Shown here: positions 8,538-16,442 of the stretch, piece by piece
How the letters are laid out: every line of letters starts with the position of its first letter
Position numbering within the stretch: the stretch's first letter is position 1
From: Clostridia bacterium
GTDB lineage: Bacteria > Bacillota > Clostridia > Oscillospirales > CAG-272
Length of the DNA stretch: 64,000 bases
Direction: 5' to 3'
NCBI GenBank assembly: GCA_017501225.1
Contig: JAFVXH010000019.1
Span: 1 to 64,000, forward strand
Position numbers and translations under genes: made by a program
Notes under the pieces: generated by a model
The model's database searches: none
What the model saw: the letters and a program-made list of their open reading frames with translations, nothing else
What the model was told of the DNA's origin: nothing

Positions 8538-8783
8538 ATGGCAGTAAAAATGAGACTGAGAAGACTGGGTGCAAAGAAGGCTCCCTTCTACCGTGTCGTT
8601 GTTGCGGACAGCCGTTCTCCCAGAGACGGTCGTTTCATCGAGGAGATCGGTTACTACAATCCCCTGACCAACCCCGCTGAGATCAAGATCGACGCAGAGA
8701 AGGCAAAGCAGTGGATTGCAAACGGCGCACAGCCCACCGAAACCGTGAAGTCCCTGCTCAAGAAAAGCGGCATCGTTGACTGA
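8538..8783 (+). CDS. rpsP: 30S ribosomal protein bS16
   Basis: An 81-residue S16. The N-terminus [11 protein letters not shown] is characteristic, followed by [11 protein letters not shown] and I-G-Y-Y-N-P. TTTGGAGG lies upstream. It sits between ffh and khpA, the usual order in Firmicutes. Confidence 0.97.
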   Translation: MAVKMRLRRLGAKKAPFYRVVVADSRSPRDGRFIEEIGYYNPLTNPAEIKIDAEKAKQWIANGAQPTETVKSLLKKSGIVD

Positions 8784-8806
8784 TCACACCGTACAGGAGA
8801 CTGATA

Positions 8807-9043
8807 ATGGTGAACTTGCAGGAAACTTTGCTCAACATCGCCAAGGCGATCGTCGATTCGCCCGATGAGGTCCAGGTTTTCAAGGAGGAGGATGATCGCA
8901 GCATCACCCTGACCCTGACCGTGGCACCGGACGATATGGGCATGGTCATTGGCAGACACGGCAAGATCGCAAAGGCGATCCGCACCGTGATCAAGGCGGC
9001 TTCTGCCGGAACCGGAAAGAAAGTAAACGTAGATATCCGCTGA
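8807..9043 (+). CDS. khpA: KH-domain RNA-binding protein KhpA
   Basis: A 78-residue single KH domain (YlqC/KhpA) with the RNA-binding loop G-R-H-G at residues 49-52, followed by K-I-A-K-A-I-R. KhpA partners with KhpB/Jag and binds many transcripts. The next genes usually found here (rimM, trmD, rplS) are absent; a terminator follows at once. Confidence 0.93.
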   Translation: MVNLQETLLNIAKAIVDSPDEVQVFKEEDDRSITLTLTVAPDDMGMVIGRHGKIAKAIRTVIKAASAGTGKKVNVDIR

Positions 9044-9081
9044 AAAAAAGCTTCTACCTGACAAAAGGTAGAAGCTTTTTT
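9043..9081 (+). terminator. terminator of the ylxM-khpA operon
   Basis: The stem AAGCTTCTACC/GGTAGAAGCTT with an 8-nt loop and a T run. It begins at the khpA stop codon. Confidence 0.9.
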
Positions 9082-9091
9082 CGTTCCTTTT

Positions 9092-9261
9092 CGGCGGAAA
9101 CAGGGAGGCTCAGAACTCAAACGTGCGCTTTTATGCAGTGGTGATCGATTATTTTGCTTGGCGCACGTAGAGCAAAACGCTTCGCATTTTGCGGAGTTCT
9201 TCGTCAAGCAGTTTTTCGTCAAAAACAATCAGGACACCCTGTTGGGTGTCCTGATTGTTTT
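9092..9261 (-). repeat. tRNA-tail repeat unit downstream of tRNA-Val
   Basis: Reading the minus strand from the tRNA-Val CCA end, a terminator palindrome (CAATCAGGACACC/GGTGTCCTGATTG) comes first, followed by about 100 nt. The unit ends with an echo of the tRNA-Val 3' end (GAGTTC, CTCCCTGTTTCC, at about 9092-9117). The offset between the tRNA end and its echo is 170 bp, the same as at the CAT tRNA. The two units share GACGAAGAAC and a TTCTGAGCC version of the T-loop. Confidence 0.75.
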
Positions 9262-9338
<77 letters not shown>

Positions 9339-9347
9339 GTGCATCTT

Positions 9348-9376
9348 ATTGTATCACAAATGAAGGCGCATTGCAA
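9348..9376 (-). promoter_or_regulatory. promoter of tRNA-Val
   Basis: On the minus strand: TTGCAA, a 17-nt spacer, TACAAT, ending 10 nt before the tRNA 5' end. It is divergent from sigG. Confidence 0.75.
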
Positions 9377-9493
9377 CCCCTTTTTGAGAAAAATCTCCCA
9401 CTTTTTTTGGGAAGCTTGGAAGATTCTGCCTTGAATAACCTTCTTGCCCGTTTGTCAATACTTTTTTTGAAAACGAAAGCGGAGAAACAGGGA

Positions 9494-10267
9494 ATGTATT
9501 ATAACAAAGTGGAAATCTGCGGCGTCAACACCGCTGACCTCAAGGTGCTCAGCGACGAAGAAAAAAGGGAACTGCTCAAACGGACAAGGCAGGGCGACGA
9601 GGAGGCACGCCGTGAGCTGATCTACGGCAATCTGCGCCTCGTTCTGTCGATCATTCAACGCTTCACCGGACGGCGCGAGAATCTGGACGATCTGTTTCAG
9701 GTCGGGTGCATCGGTCTTGTCAAGGCGGTGGATAATTTCAACGTGGATATGGACGTCAAGTTTTCGACCTACGCCGTTCCCATGATCATCGGGGAGATCC
9801 GCCGCTATTTGCGCGACAACAACGCCATTCGCATCAGTCGATCTGTCCGTGACCTTGCCTACCGCGCGCTTGCCGTTCGCGAGGAGCTGTTTGCGCAAAA
9901 GGAGTGCGAGCCAACCGTTGACGAGATCGCGTCGCGCCTTGGAGAAAAGCGGGAGCTCGTGCTACACGCCATGGAGGCGATCATCGAGCCCATTTCTCTC
10001 TACGAGCCGGTATTCAATGACAACGGCGACGCGCTGTATCTGATGGATCAGCTCTCGGACTCGTCGGGGGGAGATGAGATGTGGATGGAAAACATTGTGC
10101 TCCGCGAGGCAATGAAGCAGCTGACCGACAGAGAGCGCAGGATCATCAATCTGCGCTTTTACCGAAACAAAACGCAAATGGAGATCGCCGAGGAGATTGG
10201 GATCTCACAGGCGCAGGTTTCACGCCTGGAGAAGGGAGCACTTGCCAAGATGCGCCGTCAGCTCTGA
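9494..10267 (+). CDS. sigG: RNA polymerase sigma factor sigma-G
   Basis: A 257-residue late forespore sigma factor. The N-terminal N-K-V-E-I-C-G-V-N-T (anti-sigma Gin/SpoIIAB contact) and the region-2 stretch N-L-R-L-V-L-S-I-I-Q-R-F through D-D-L-F-Q-V-G-C-I-G-L match B. subtilis SigG closely, as do K-F-S-T-Y-A-V-P-M-I-I-G-E-I-R-R and the region-4 helix-turn-helix E-I-G-I-S-Q-A-Q-V-S-R-L-E-K. The ATG at 9494 gives the family length (260 in B. subtilis) and has GGAG upstream; an upstream in-frame start would add unrelated sequence. SigG normally drives late forespore genes such as gpr. Confidence 0.95.
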   Translation: MYYNKVEICGVNTADLKVLSDEEKRELLKRTRQGDEEARRELIYGNLRLVLSIIQRFTGRRENLDDLFQVGCIGLVKAVDNFNVDMDVKFSTYAVPMIIGEIRRYLRDNNAIRISRSVRDLAYRALAVREELFAQKECEPTVDEIASRLGEKRELVLHAMEAIIEPISLYEPVFNDNGDALYLMDQLSDSSGGDEMWMENIVLREAMKQLTDRERRIINLRFYRNKTQMEIAEEIGISQAQVSRLEKGALAKMRRQL

Positions 10268-10305
10268 AAAAACGGATGGGAGATATGCGATCTCCCATCC
10301 GTTTT
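10267..10305. terminator. terminator between sigG and spoIIIAH
   Basis: The stem AAAACGGATGGGAGA/TCTCCCATCCGTTTT with A and T runs. It sits between convergent sigG and the spoIIIA operon and can serve both. Confidence 0.88.
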
Positions 10306-10308
10306 GCT

Positions 10309-10908
10309 TTATTTGTTGATGATGGTAATGCCTGCGGGTGTGATTCCCGTCTGCTCGTAAACAATGGCGTTGATCTGTGCCAGCTGAGATGCCTGCAGCT
10401 CCTCTGCCTGCACGACGATGCAAGCAGTGTCACCGTTCAAAACTGCTACGCACTGCGCAAAGCCCTTGGCGGTGATGAGAGATTCGATGTTTGCTTCCTT
10501 CTGGATCTCGTCTGCGATCGCGGCGATGCTTTCCAGCGCTTCGCTCTTCATGGCTTCGTCCGCCTCGACGTTGTCCACAACGGCTTGCAGAACCTCCAGC
10601 GCTTCATCCCGCGCCTTCTGGCGGCTGATCTGGGTTGCGGAGAAATAGGTGTTGGTGGCGTTCGTTGCGCTGTCGGTGCTCGTGCCTCCCTGGTTCAGGC
10701 TATCCGATACGCCGCCGCTGGGCTGATCGTATCCGTCGTAGCCGTCTGCGGGCTTGCCTGCAAAGAGCATCCAATTGAGCCATACGGCGGCACCGATGAG
10801 AATGACAGAGCACGCGATGATCAGATTCCGTTTTCCGATTTTTTCAAAGAAAACTCGGAGCTTATTGGTCTTTTTGACCTCGCAGAGAGCAGTGCATGGG
10901 TTGTTCAT
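10309..10908 (-). CDS. spoIIIAH: stage III sporulation protein AH
   Basis: 199 residues. One transmembrane helix at about 33-53 (I-I-A-C-S-V-I-L-I-G-A-A) anchors it in the mother-cell membrane, followed by a Gly/Ser/Thr linker and an extracellular YscJ-like ring-building domain (about 85-199) with the A-R-D-E-A-L-E-V-L-Q signature. It forms the outer ring of the SpoIIIA-SpoIIQ channel into the forespore. The start at 10908 has AGGAGG upstream; longer in-frame starts lack a ribosome site. B. subtilis SpoIIIAH has 218 residues. It is the last gene of the operon. Confidence 0.93.
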   Translation of the reverse strand: MNNPCTALCEVKKTNKLRVFFEKIGKRNLIIACSVILIGAAVWLNWMLFAGKPADGYDGYDQPSGGVSDSLNQGGTSTDSATNATNTYFSATQISRQKARDEALEVLQAVVDNVEADEAMKSEALESIAAIADEIQKEANIESLITAKGFAQCVAVLNGDTACIVVQAEELQASQLAQINAIVYEQTGITPAGITIINK

Positions 10909-11000
10909 AAGTAAATCCTCCTGTAATTCATTCGCTATAACATATGTGGAGCGTGCTTGGAATATGCGCTTTCTTTTTTCTTTGCGCAGCTTTTTATGCG

Positions 11001-11507
11001 CTATTTTGCGGATACGTGAATGCGGTTGCTGGGAAGATCCAGGCTCGCCGAAAGCAGATCGGTCAGCTCCTTTTGCACGGTGGGAGATTCCCCTCCGCGG
11101 CAAACGATACCGACTCCTAAGATCTTTGGTGGCGTGGAGGAGAGAAAGAGTGGCTTTTCCGAGGCACCGTTTCCGAGCACGACGTATCTTACGTCATCGC
11201 CGTAGAATTCCGTGGCGTATACCGAGGAAAAGCTTCCCGACAGCGTGACGATGACGCTAGCATCGCTCACCCCCGGAACCGATTGGCAGAGCTTTAGGAT
11301 CTTTTCCTCCAGACGTGCCTGATAGAGAAGCATCTCATCCTGCAAATTGGTGGACTCCTGCGTCCACTCCTCTTTCTTGCTTGCCGTTCCGCCGTTGCCT
11401 CCCGTGACCAGCAATAAGATCCCGAGTGCCGCCCCCGCGACGAGGATCCAGACCTGCCAGCCCGATTTTTTGGAAGGATCGGCTGTTTTCCAAAATTTCA
11501 GATTCAT
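11001..11507 (-). CDS. spoIIIAG: stage III sporulation protein AG
   Basis: 168 residues, shorter than the 229 of B. subtilis. A short cytoplasmic N-terminus and one transmembrane helix (about 18-38, with W-I-L-V-A-G-A-A-L-G-I-L-L-L-V) are followed by a ring-building domain that retains V-S-D-A-S-V-I-V-T-L and K-I-L-G-V-G-I-V-C-R-G-G. It forms a large ring in the intermembrane space of the feeding channel. The ATG at 11507 lies 13 bp after the spoIIIAF stop. A 92-bp gap separates it from spoIIIAH. Confidence 0.92.
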   Translation of the reverse strand: MNLKFWKTADPSKKSGWQVWILVAGAALGILLLVTGGNGGTASKKEEWTQESTNLQDEMLLYQARLEEKILKLCQSVPGVSDASVIVTLSGSFSSVYATEFYGDDVRYVVLGNGASEKPLFLSSTPPKILGVGIVCRGGESPTVQKELTDLLSASLDLPSNRIHVSAK

Positions 11508-11520
11508 CGTTGTTTTCCTT

Positions 11521-12000
11521 TCATTCAATGGCACTTTGGCAGGGGCAGCCAAGGAGCTCCTCTACCAGTGCCTCCATGACCTTCGGATCCTTCCAGATTG
11601 CGCTTCCCGTCAAAAAAACGGTTGCTCGCAAAGGGGTTCCGTCCTCTCCCCAGTCGATCACACAGCGGATCTCGCCCGTCGGAACGGAGCATTGCTCCTC
11701 CAGCGTCCGTGTCAGAAGCTGCGTGATATAATCCCTTGACGCGTCGTCCTTGATGCCCTCCCACCTCTCCACGTAGTCGGACTTCTCATCCTCCTGCTCC
11801 CACGGGAAGGGAAGCTCTCCCTCGATCACACCGTGCAATGCGTCCAACGCGCTTGCGGCGGGGGCGAGCAGGATGCAAAGTAAAAACAGAGAAGTCAGGA
11901 GCTTATAGTGCGAAAACACACTTTCCCCCTCGGGCGATAGGATCCGGAGAATGGATATCAGGAGTGTGGCTACGAGGATGCCGAGCAGATATTGCTTCAT
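11521..12000 (-). CDS. spoIIIAF: stage III sporulation protein AF
   Basis: 159 residues, against 206 in B. subtilis. Two N-terminal membrane helices (about 3-20 and 33-52) precede a soluble ring-building-like domain ending S-A-I-E. AAGGAGG lies 7 nt before the ATG. An overlapping longer frame runs into spoIIIAE and is not real. Confidence 0.9.
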   Translation of the reverse strand: MKQYLLGILVATLLISILRILSPEGESVFSHYKLLTSLFLLCILLAPAASALDALHGVIEGELPFPWEQEDEKSDYVERWEGIKDDASRDYITQLLTRTLEEQCSVPTGEIRCVIDWGEDGTPLRATVFLTGSAIWKDPKVMEALVEELLGCPCQSAIE

Positions 12001-12011
12001 AGAATCCCTCC

Positions 12012-13175
12012 TTATCCGATCGCCGAGGCGGAGTGAATGAACAGGGAAAGCGAGAGGATCAGAACGCCCGAGCAGATGCAGACCGCCGTGATGAGAAAGC
12101 CTCCGATCGAGGCGAATTCGTCCAGGAGCTTTTTCTCGGTATCGCAGGAGAGCAGATCGGCGATCGAAGCTCCCAGAAGAAATACCGTACGGTAGAGAAA
12201 CAGACGGATCAGCGTGGGGAACAGCATCAGAAGCAGGAGCAGAAGGGCGCAGATTCCGACCGTGGAGCGCAAATAGCTGACACCCGCGCCAAGGGAGCGC
12301 AGAAGCTCCGAAACCGAGCCGCCCAACACGGGGATGAGATTCCCCGCTGCGAATTTCGCGCTTTTCATCGCAAGGGTATCGGCACGGCTTCCAAGCGTGC
12401 TCTGCATGGCAAGCATGGCAAGCAGAAGCATCATCAAAAAGGCAAGCAGCGTCGTGTAGCTCCGCTTCAATGTTGTGAGCAGGGTGCCAAGACGCAAAGA
12501 GCTGTTCAAGGCGCTTACCGTGGCACCCCCTAAGCAGATGCTGCAAAAGGGAAGCACACTCCTTCCGACCAGCGTTTCCATCAGCACCATAAAGATTGAA
12601 AGCGTTGACGTGGAGGTCATGGCGGTCGTGACGTTGCCACCCATCGCGTACAATGCCGAGGTCAGGGGGATCAGGGGCGTCGTGAATTGCAGCAGCCGTT
12701 CAAAATACGCGCCCACTGAGGACATGCACGTAAACCCGACGCTGACGAGGGTAAGAAGCATGACAAGGGTGGTGCAAAAGGAGAACGCCTTGGCGCTGGC
12801 CTTTCCTTGTAGGGAGGTCTTGACGGTAGAGAAGACTGCCGAGAGGATCAGCACGCCGCAGACTGAGAACAAAAGGCGGACGCTGCCAAACAGCTCCAAG
12901 CCGAGCATCGAAAGTCCCGTGCGCAACAGATAGGAAAAGTCGGACATTTCCGTCAGTGCCGCCTCCACCTCCTTCGCGTCCGTCGAAAAAAGCCCCTCGG
13001 GAAGGAGTGCTTGTACCTCGGGCGGCAAGGATTCCACAAAGGTCAGGTATTCCTCGGGCAGTACCGTTCCGAGTTGATCGGTCGATGCTTGTTCGGCAGA
13101 GATGGGGAGGGCGAGCAGGCATACCAGCAACAGAGAAAGGGCAAGAAATTGCCACCGCTTCCGTAGTCGCAGCAT
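12012..13175 (-). CDS. spoIIIAE: stage III sporulation protein AE
   Basis: 387 residues (399 in B. subtilis). A cleavable signal-like N-terminus (L-L-L-V-C-L-L-A-L-P-I-S-A) and about eight hydrophobic helices place it in the mother-cell membrane. It is the central membrane component of the SpoIIIA complex, comparable to type III secretion export-gate proteins. The ATG at 13175 has GGGAGGG upstream and is one base past the spoIIIAD stop, implying translational coupling. Confidence 0.93.
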   Translation of the reverse strand: MLRLRKRWQFLALSLLLVCLLALPISAEQASTDQLGTVLPEEYLTFVESLPPEVQALLPEGLFSTDAKEVEAALTEMSDFSYLLRTGLSMLGLELFGSVRLLFSVCGVLILSAVFSTVKTSLQGKASAKAFSFCTTLVMLLTLVSVGFTCMSSVGAYFERLLQFTTPLIPLTSALYAMGGNVTTAMTSTSTLSIFMVLMETLVGRSVLPFCSICLGGATVSALNSSLRLGTLLTTLKRSYTTLLAFLMMLLLAMLAMQSTLGSRADTLAMKSAKFAAGNLIPVLGGSVSELLRSLGAGVSYLRSTVGICALLLLLLMLFPTLIRLFLYRTVFLLGASIADLLSCDTEKKLLDEFASIGGFLITAVCICSGVLILSLSLFIHSASAIG

Positions 13176-13176
13176 C

Positions 13177-13572
13177 TTATCCCTCCCCCCATTCGAGCAG
13201 TCCCACGGCAAGCGAGAGAAGCTCCTTGATCAAGGGAAGGCATAGAAGCAGGATCTGTATTTTTCCAACCGCTTCCACACCCTGCGAAAGCGTCCCCTCC
13301 CCGCAATCCCGCGTGATCTGAGAGCAAAGCTCGGTCAGGATCGCCACCCCCAAGGCCTTGAATAGCACAGGGGCGTGTCCAAGCAATGCGGCGTTGCTCC
13401 CAAGCTCTCCAAGATATTCGATCAAGGGGGAGCACATTCCGATGGCGAATATGCCGAGAATGACGAGAAAGGCGACGCGCACGAGGGGGACAAAATCCGA
13501 TTTTGTGCTCCGCAAAATCAGACAGACGCTCACCCCGAGGGCGGTGATCATACAAAGCTGCAGCACGTTCAT
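13177..13572 (-). CDS. spoIIIAD: stage III sporulation protein AD
   Basis: 131 residues (133 in B. subtilis) with three to four hydrophobic segments. Recognisable stretches include L-R-S-T-K-S-D-F-V-P and G-K-I-Q-I-L-L-L-C-L-P-L-I-K-E-L-L. It forms part of the membrane core of the SpoIIIA channel. One base separates its end from the spoIIIAE start and one base separates it from spoIIIAC. Confidence 0.93.
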   Translation of the reverse strand: MNVLQLCMITALGVSVCLILRSTKSDFVPLVRVAFLVILGIFAIGMCSPLIEYLGELGSNAALLGHAPVLFKALGVAILTELCSQITRDCGEGTLSQGVEAVGKIQILLLCLPLIKELLSLAVGLLEWGEG

Positions 13573-13573
13573 C

Positions 13574-13768
13574 TTACATGCCGAAAACCGAGGTGATCAG
13601 GTCAAAGAGCTCCTTGATCTGATTGACCAGAAGCATCAGCACCACAAGAATGCCGGCAACGGTTACAAAGGTTGCCTGCTCGTCCCGTCCCGTTTTGCTC
13701 AGCACCTGCGTAGCGACCGCGACGAGGAGTCCGACGCCCGCGATTTTGATAATGAGGGATATATCCAT
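13574..13768 (-). CDS. spoIIIAC: stage III sporulation protein AC
   Basis: 64 residues (68 in B. subtilis) with two transmembrane helices. It begins M-D-I-S-L-I-I-K-I-A-G-V-G-L and has S-K-T-G-R-D-E-Q-A, the conserved polar loop of the family. It is a small integral component of the channel. Confidence 0.93.
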   Translation of the reverse strand: MDISLIIKIAGVGLLVAVATQVLSKTGRDEQATFVTVAGILVVLMLLVNQIKELFDLITSVFGM

Positions 13769-13808
13769 TTTGATGACCTTCTCCTTTCATTTTACACGTA
13801 GTGATATT

Positions 13809-14282
13809 TTACCAAAGCAGGATCGCAAGCCCTACGGACGCGCAGGAGGAAAGCGCAAGGTAAAGCTTTTTTCGCTTGGGGAGTTCTACGGAGATACGCT
13901 CCCGATGCTTTTGCAGAGCACTAAGACAGAGATCGCAGCGCTTGATCTGCTCCTCCGAATAGCTTCCTCCGAAGCTTGCTACAAAGTCTGAAAGAATCCG
14001 CTGACTCTCTGCGTCCAGCCAAGGGGAGGTTGCATGGAGCGCTTGAGCAAGACTGATCGGCTTTTTGCCTTGCAGAAAGGCTTGGAAGCATTCCAAGCGC
14101 GTATTTTGCAGGATCTCGTCGATGGGTAAGAGGAAGCAATCGATCTGCGTTCGGATCTCGCCCAGCAGCGCGATCCAGGCATCCAGTGCCGCAAGCGCGG
14201 ATCTTTCACGCTTGATCAAGTGCTGGGCTACCGTGACGGCGCACCCGACAAGAAAGAGCGCGCCCAATGCTTTTCCACGCAT
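13809..14282 (-). CDS. spoIIIAB: stage III sporulation protein AB
   Basis: 157 residues (171 in B. subtilis). One N-terminal and one C-terminal hydrophobic helix flank a soluble helical domain of the GspF/SpoIIIAB type, with E-I-R-T-Q-I-D-C-F-L-L-P-I. Its start overlaps the spoIIIAA stop as TGATG, and AAGGGGAG lies 6 nt before the ATG; a GTG three bases upstream is the alternative start. It probably links the AA ATPase to the membrane. Confidence 0.9.
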   Translation of the reverse strand: MRGKALGALFLVGCAVTVAQHLIKRERSALAALDAWIALLGEIRTQIDCFLLPIDEILQNTRLECFQAFLQGKKPISLAQALHATSPWLDAESQRILSDFVASFGGSYSEEQIKRCDLCLSALQKHRERISVELPKRKKLYLALSSCASVGLAILLW

Positions 14283-15196
14283 CACGAGCTCCCCTTACGC
14301 AGCAGCTCGGCTTCTCCGTGGGAAAGGATCTGATAGGAAAGACGGTTGCCGGCGTCGCGTGATATCCTTGCATAAAAGGAAAAGATCTGCGCCTGATGCA
14401 AGCGTAGGATCGAGGGGCGCAGGAGCAGCTCCTGTATCGTTGAAGCGTGGGCGGAGGCAAGCATGGGAACGCCACGGTTGGCGGAAGCAAGTAAGGCGCT
14501 TGCGTCACTCTCGTCCCCGATCTCGTCGCAGACGATCAGCTGCGCTCCCAGCGTTTGCACCGCGATCTCGATTCCGATGGCACGCGGATAGCCCGAGAGG
14601 ATCTGCAGCGCCAAGTGACTTCCGTCCATCCCATAGCCGAGCTCTCCGCGCGTGTCCACAATGACCGTGCGGATGCCGTAGGCATCGGACGCCGCTTGCT
14701 TTGCGATGGCGCGCAGCAAGGTGGTTTTTCCGACGCCCGGTGGGGAATAGACCAAAACGCCGCCCTTGGTGCCGAGCAGCTCCAAAATACCCGCACCGCT
14801 GACGTCCGCCTTGTGCGGAATGCGGATGACAAGCCCCGAAATATCGCTGACTCCGATCAGTCTGCCGTTTTCCACGGCGGCATGTCCGCACACGCCGACG
14901 CGGATACCGCCCTCCAGCGTCAGAAAGCCTCGGCAAATGGTTTCCTTGTGCGCGTACAGAGAGCCTCCGCACATCCGCTTGAAGATCCCGCCGATCTCGT
15001 CGGCATCGCACAGATGCTTTGTCGGATAGCTTTTCCCGATCGCGGTCACGCTTGCGACTCGACCAACCGAAAGGCGGATCTCCTCAATGGCGGGAGCACC
15101 GCTGTGCAGGATTGCTTCCCACAGGGGAGGCGGCAAAAGAGCCTGCAGCTCGGATGGCAGATACGGGAGCCTTTTTGCTTGAAAATGCGACGTCAT
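14282..15196 (-). CDS. spoIIIAA: stage III sporulation protein AA (secretion ATPase)
   Basis: 304 residues (307 in B. subtilis). A GspE/VirB11-like ATPase that powers the mother-cell-to-forespore channel. The Walker A P-P-G-V-G-K-T-T is at 152-159, Walker B L-I-V-C-D-E-I-G at 220-227, and an A-S-A-H-A-S sensor segment lies near residue 250. AAGGAG precedes the ATG. First gene of the eight-gene operon, which would be sigma-E controlled; a CATAGGAT resembling a sigma-E -10 lies upstream but is not decisive. Confidence 0.95.
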   Translation of the reverse strand: MTSHFQAKRLPYLPSELQALLPPPLWEAILHSGAPAIEEIRLSVGRVASVTAIGKSYPTKHLCDADEIGGIFKRMCGGSLYAHKETICRGFLTLEGGIRVGVCGHAAVENGRLIGVSDISGLVIRIPHKADVSGAGILELLGTKGGVLVYSPPGVGKTTLLRAIAKQAASDAYGIRTVIVDTRGELGYGMDGSHLALQILSGYPRAIGIEIAVQTLGAQLIVCDEIGDESDASALLASANRGVPMLASAHASTIQELLLRPSILRLHQAQIFSFYARISRDAGNRLSYQILSHGEAELLRKGSS

Positions 15197-15312
15197 AACA
15201 CCTTCTCCTTCCGTGGTTCTGATTTATCCTATGCGGACAACTTCCAAAAAAGAACACCTCTTGTCCACTTGCATATACTGATATCGCAAAAAAATGAAAA
15301 AGGAGAGTCAGA

Positions 15313-16413
15313 ATGCAATTCAAGCACACCAATGAGGACGCTTATTTCGTTGCCTCAAACAGCGCAAGGGGCTTTTACAGCGATTATCACGCATGCTTTG
15401 ACCATGCGCGCATAGGGCGCGTCTTTGCCGTCAAGGGAGGACCCGGAACGGGCAAAAACCGATTTTTGCGCGAGGTAGCACAAAAAGGGGAGAAGGTAGG
15501 ATATCATTGCGAGTACATCTATTGCTCCTCGGATCCCGACTCGCTCGACGGCATTATTTTATCAAAAGGAAAGGATTGCCTTGCCCTGATGGATGCGACG
15601 GCGCCGCACGTGTACGAGCCGAGCCTTGTGGGGGTCAGGGAATCGCTGATCGACCTCGGCGCATTCTGGGATGCAGAGCTGCTCAGAAGCCGCAAGGAGG
15701 AAATTCTTCGCTGCAGCCAAGAAAAAAAAGAGGCCTATGCACGCGCCTATCGCTATCTTGCGGGTGTGGGAGAGATGATGCGGGTAAAGGAAGCCATGGC
15801 AGCGCCTTATATCAAGCGCGATGGAATTTCGCGGCTTGCAGCGCTGCTTGCAAGGGAGCTTCCGTGCGGAACGGGATTTTCCTCCTCTCCCGCGCTCATT
15901 CACAGCATCGGCATGAAGGGGGAGGTGGTGCTGGATTCCTATTTGCGCTCCGCCAAGCAGATCTTTTTGATTGAGGACTGCAAGGAGAGCGGACCGCTTT
16001 TGCTCGCGGCTCTTGTTGAGCAGGCAAAGAAGAAAGAGCTTTCTTTGCGTCTTGCCTATCATCCCGTTTGCCCCGATCGGCTGGAGGCGATTTTCGTACA
16101 GGACTGCTCGGTTGCATTCGTCATCGGAAAAGAGAAGGATTGGGGAAGTGATCAGCGACCGATCCGGATGCGCCGCTTTGTGGACGTACACGCGATGAGG
16201 GCGATCCGCGAGCGCTACTGTCACGCGGAGCGAGCGAGAAAGGAGCTCCTCAAGGGGGCACTTTTGGAGCTTTCCTCCGTCCGAAACGCACATTTTGCCT
16301 TGGAGGAGATCTATATGCAGGCAATGGATTTTCCGAAGAAGGAGCAGTTTACAAAAGATTTTATTGATGCGTTATTTGTCTTGCAAAACGGAAAAAACTG
16401 TGATATAATCTAA
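15313..16413 (+). CDS. P-loop ATPase, PRK06851-like
   Basis: 366 residues resembling the uncharacterised two-domain P-loop family found in spore formers (PRK06851-type). The N-terminal loop reads G-G-P-G-T-G-K-N at residues 42-49, so the usual Ser/Thr after the Lys is Asn. The second-half nucleotide loop expected in the family is not recognisable; only a hydrophobic strand ending I-E-D-C is present. GGAG lies upstream. It is divergent from spoIIIA and is followed by the radical SAM gene. A CATATACT at 15269-15276 resembles sporulation sigma -10 boxes. Role unknown. Confidence 0.7.
   Translation: MQFKHTNEDAYFVASNSARGFYSDYHACFDHARIGRVFAVKGGPGTGKNRFLREVAQKGEKVGYHCEYIYCSSDPDSLDGIILSKGKDCLALMDATAPHVYEPSLVGVRESLIDLGAFWDAELLRSRKEEILRCSQEKKEAYARAYRYLAGVGEMMRVKEAMAAPYIKRDGISRLAALLARELPCGTGFSSSPALIHSIGMKGEVVLDSYLRSAKQIFLIEDCKESGPLLLAALVEQAKKKELSLRLAYHPVCPDRLEAIFVQDCSVAFVIGKEKDWGSDQRPIRMRRFVDVHAMRAIRERYCHAERARKELLKGALLELSSVRNAHFALEEIYMQAMDFPKKEQFTKDFIDALFVLQNGKNCDII
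16381..16409 (+). promoter_or_regulatory. promoter of the radical SAM gene
   Basis: TTGCAA, a 17-nt spacer, TATAAT; the -35 lies in the last codons of the preceding gene. Confidence 0.75.
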
Positions 16414-16442
16414 AAAAGAGATCAGGATCGGGAGGCGCGCAT

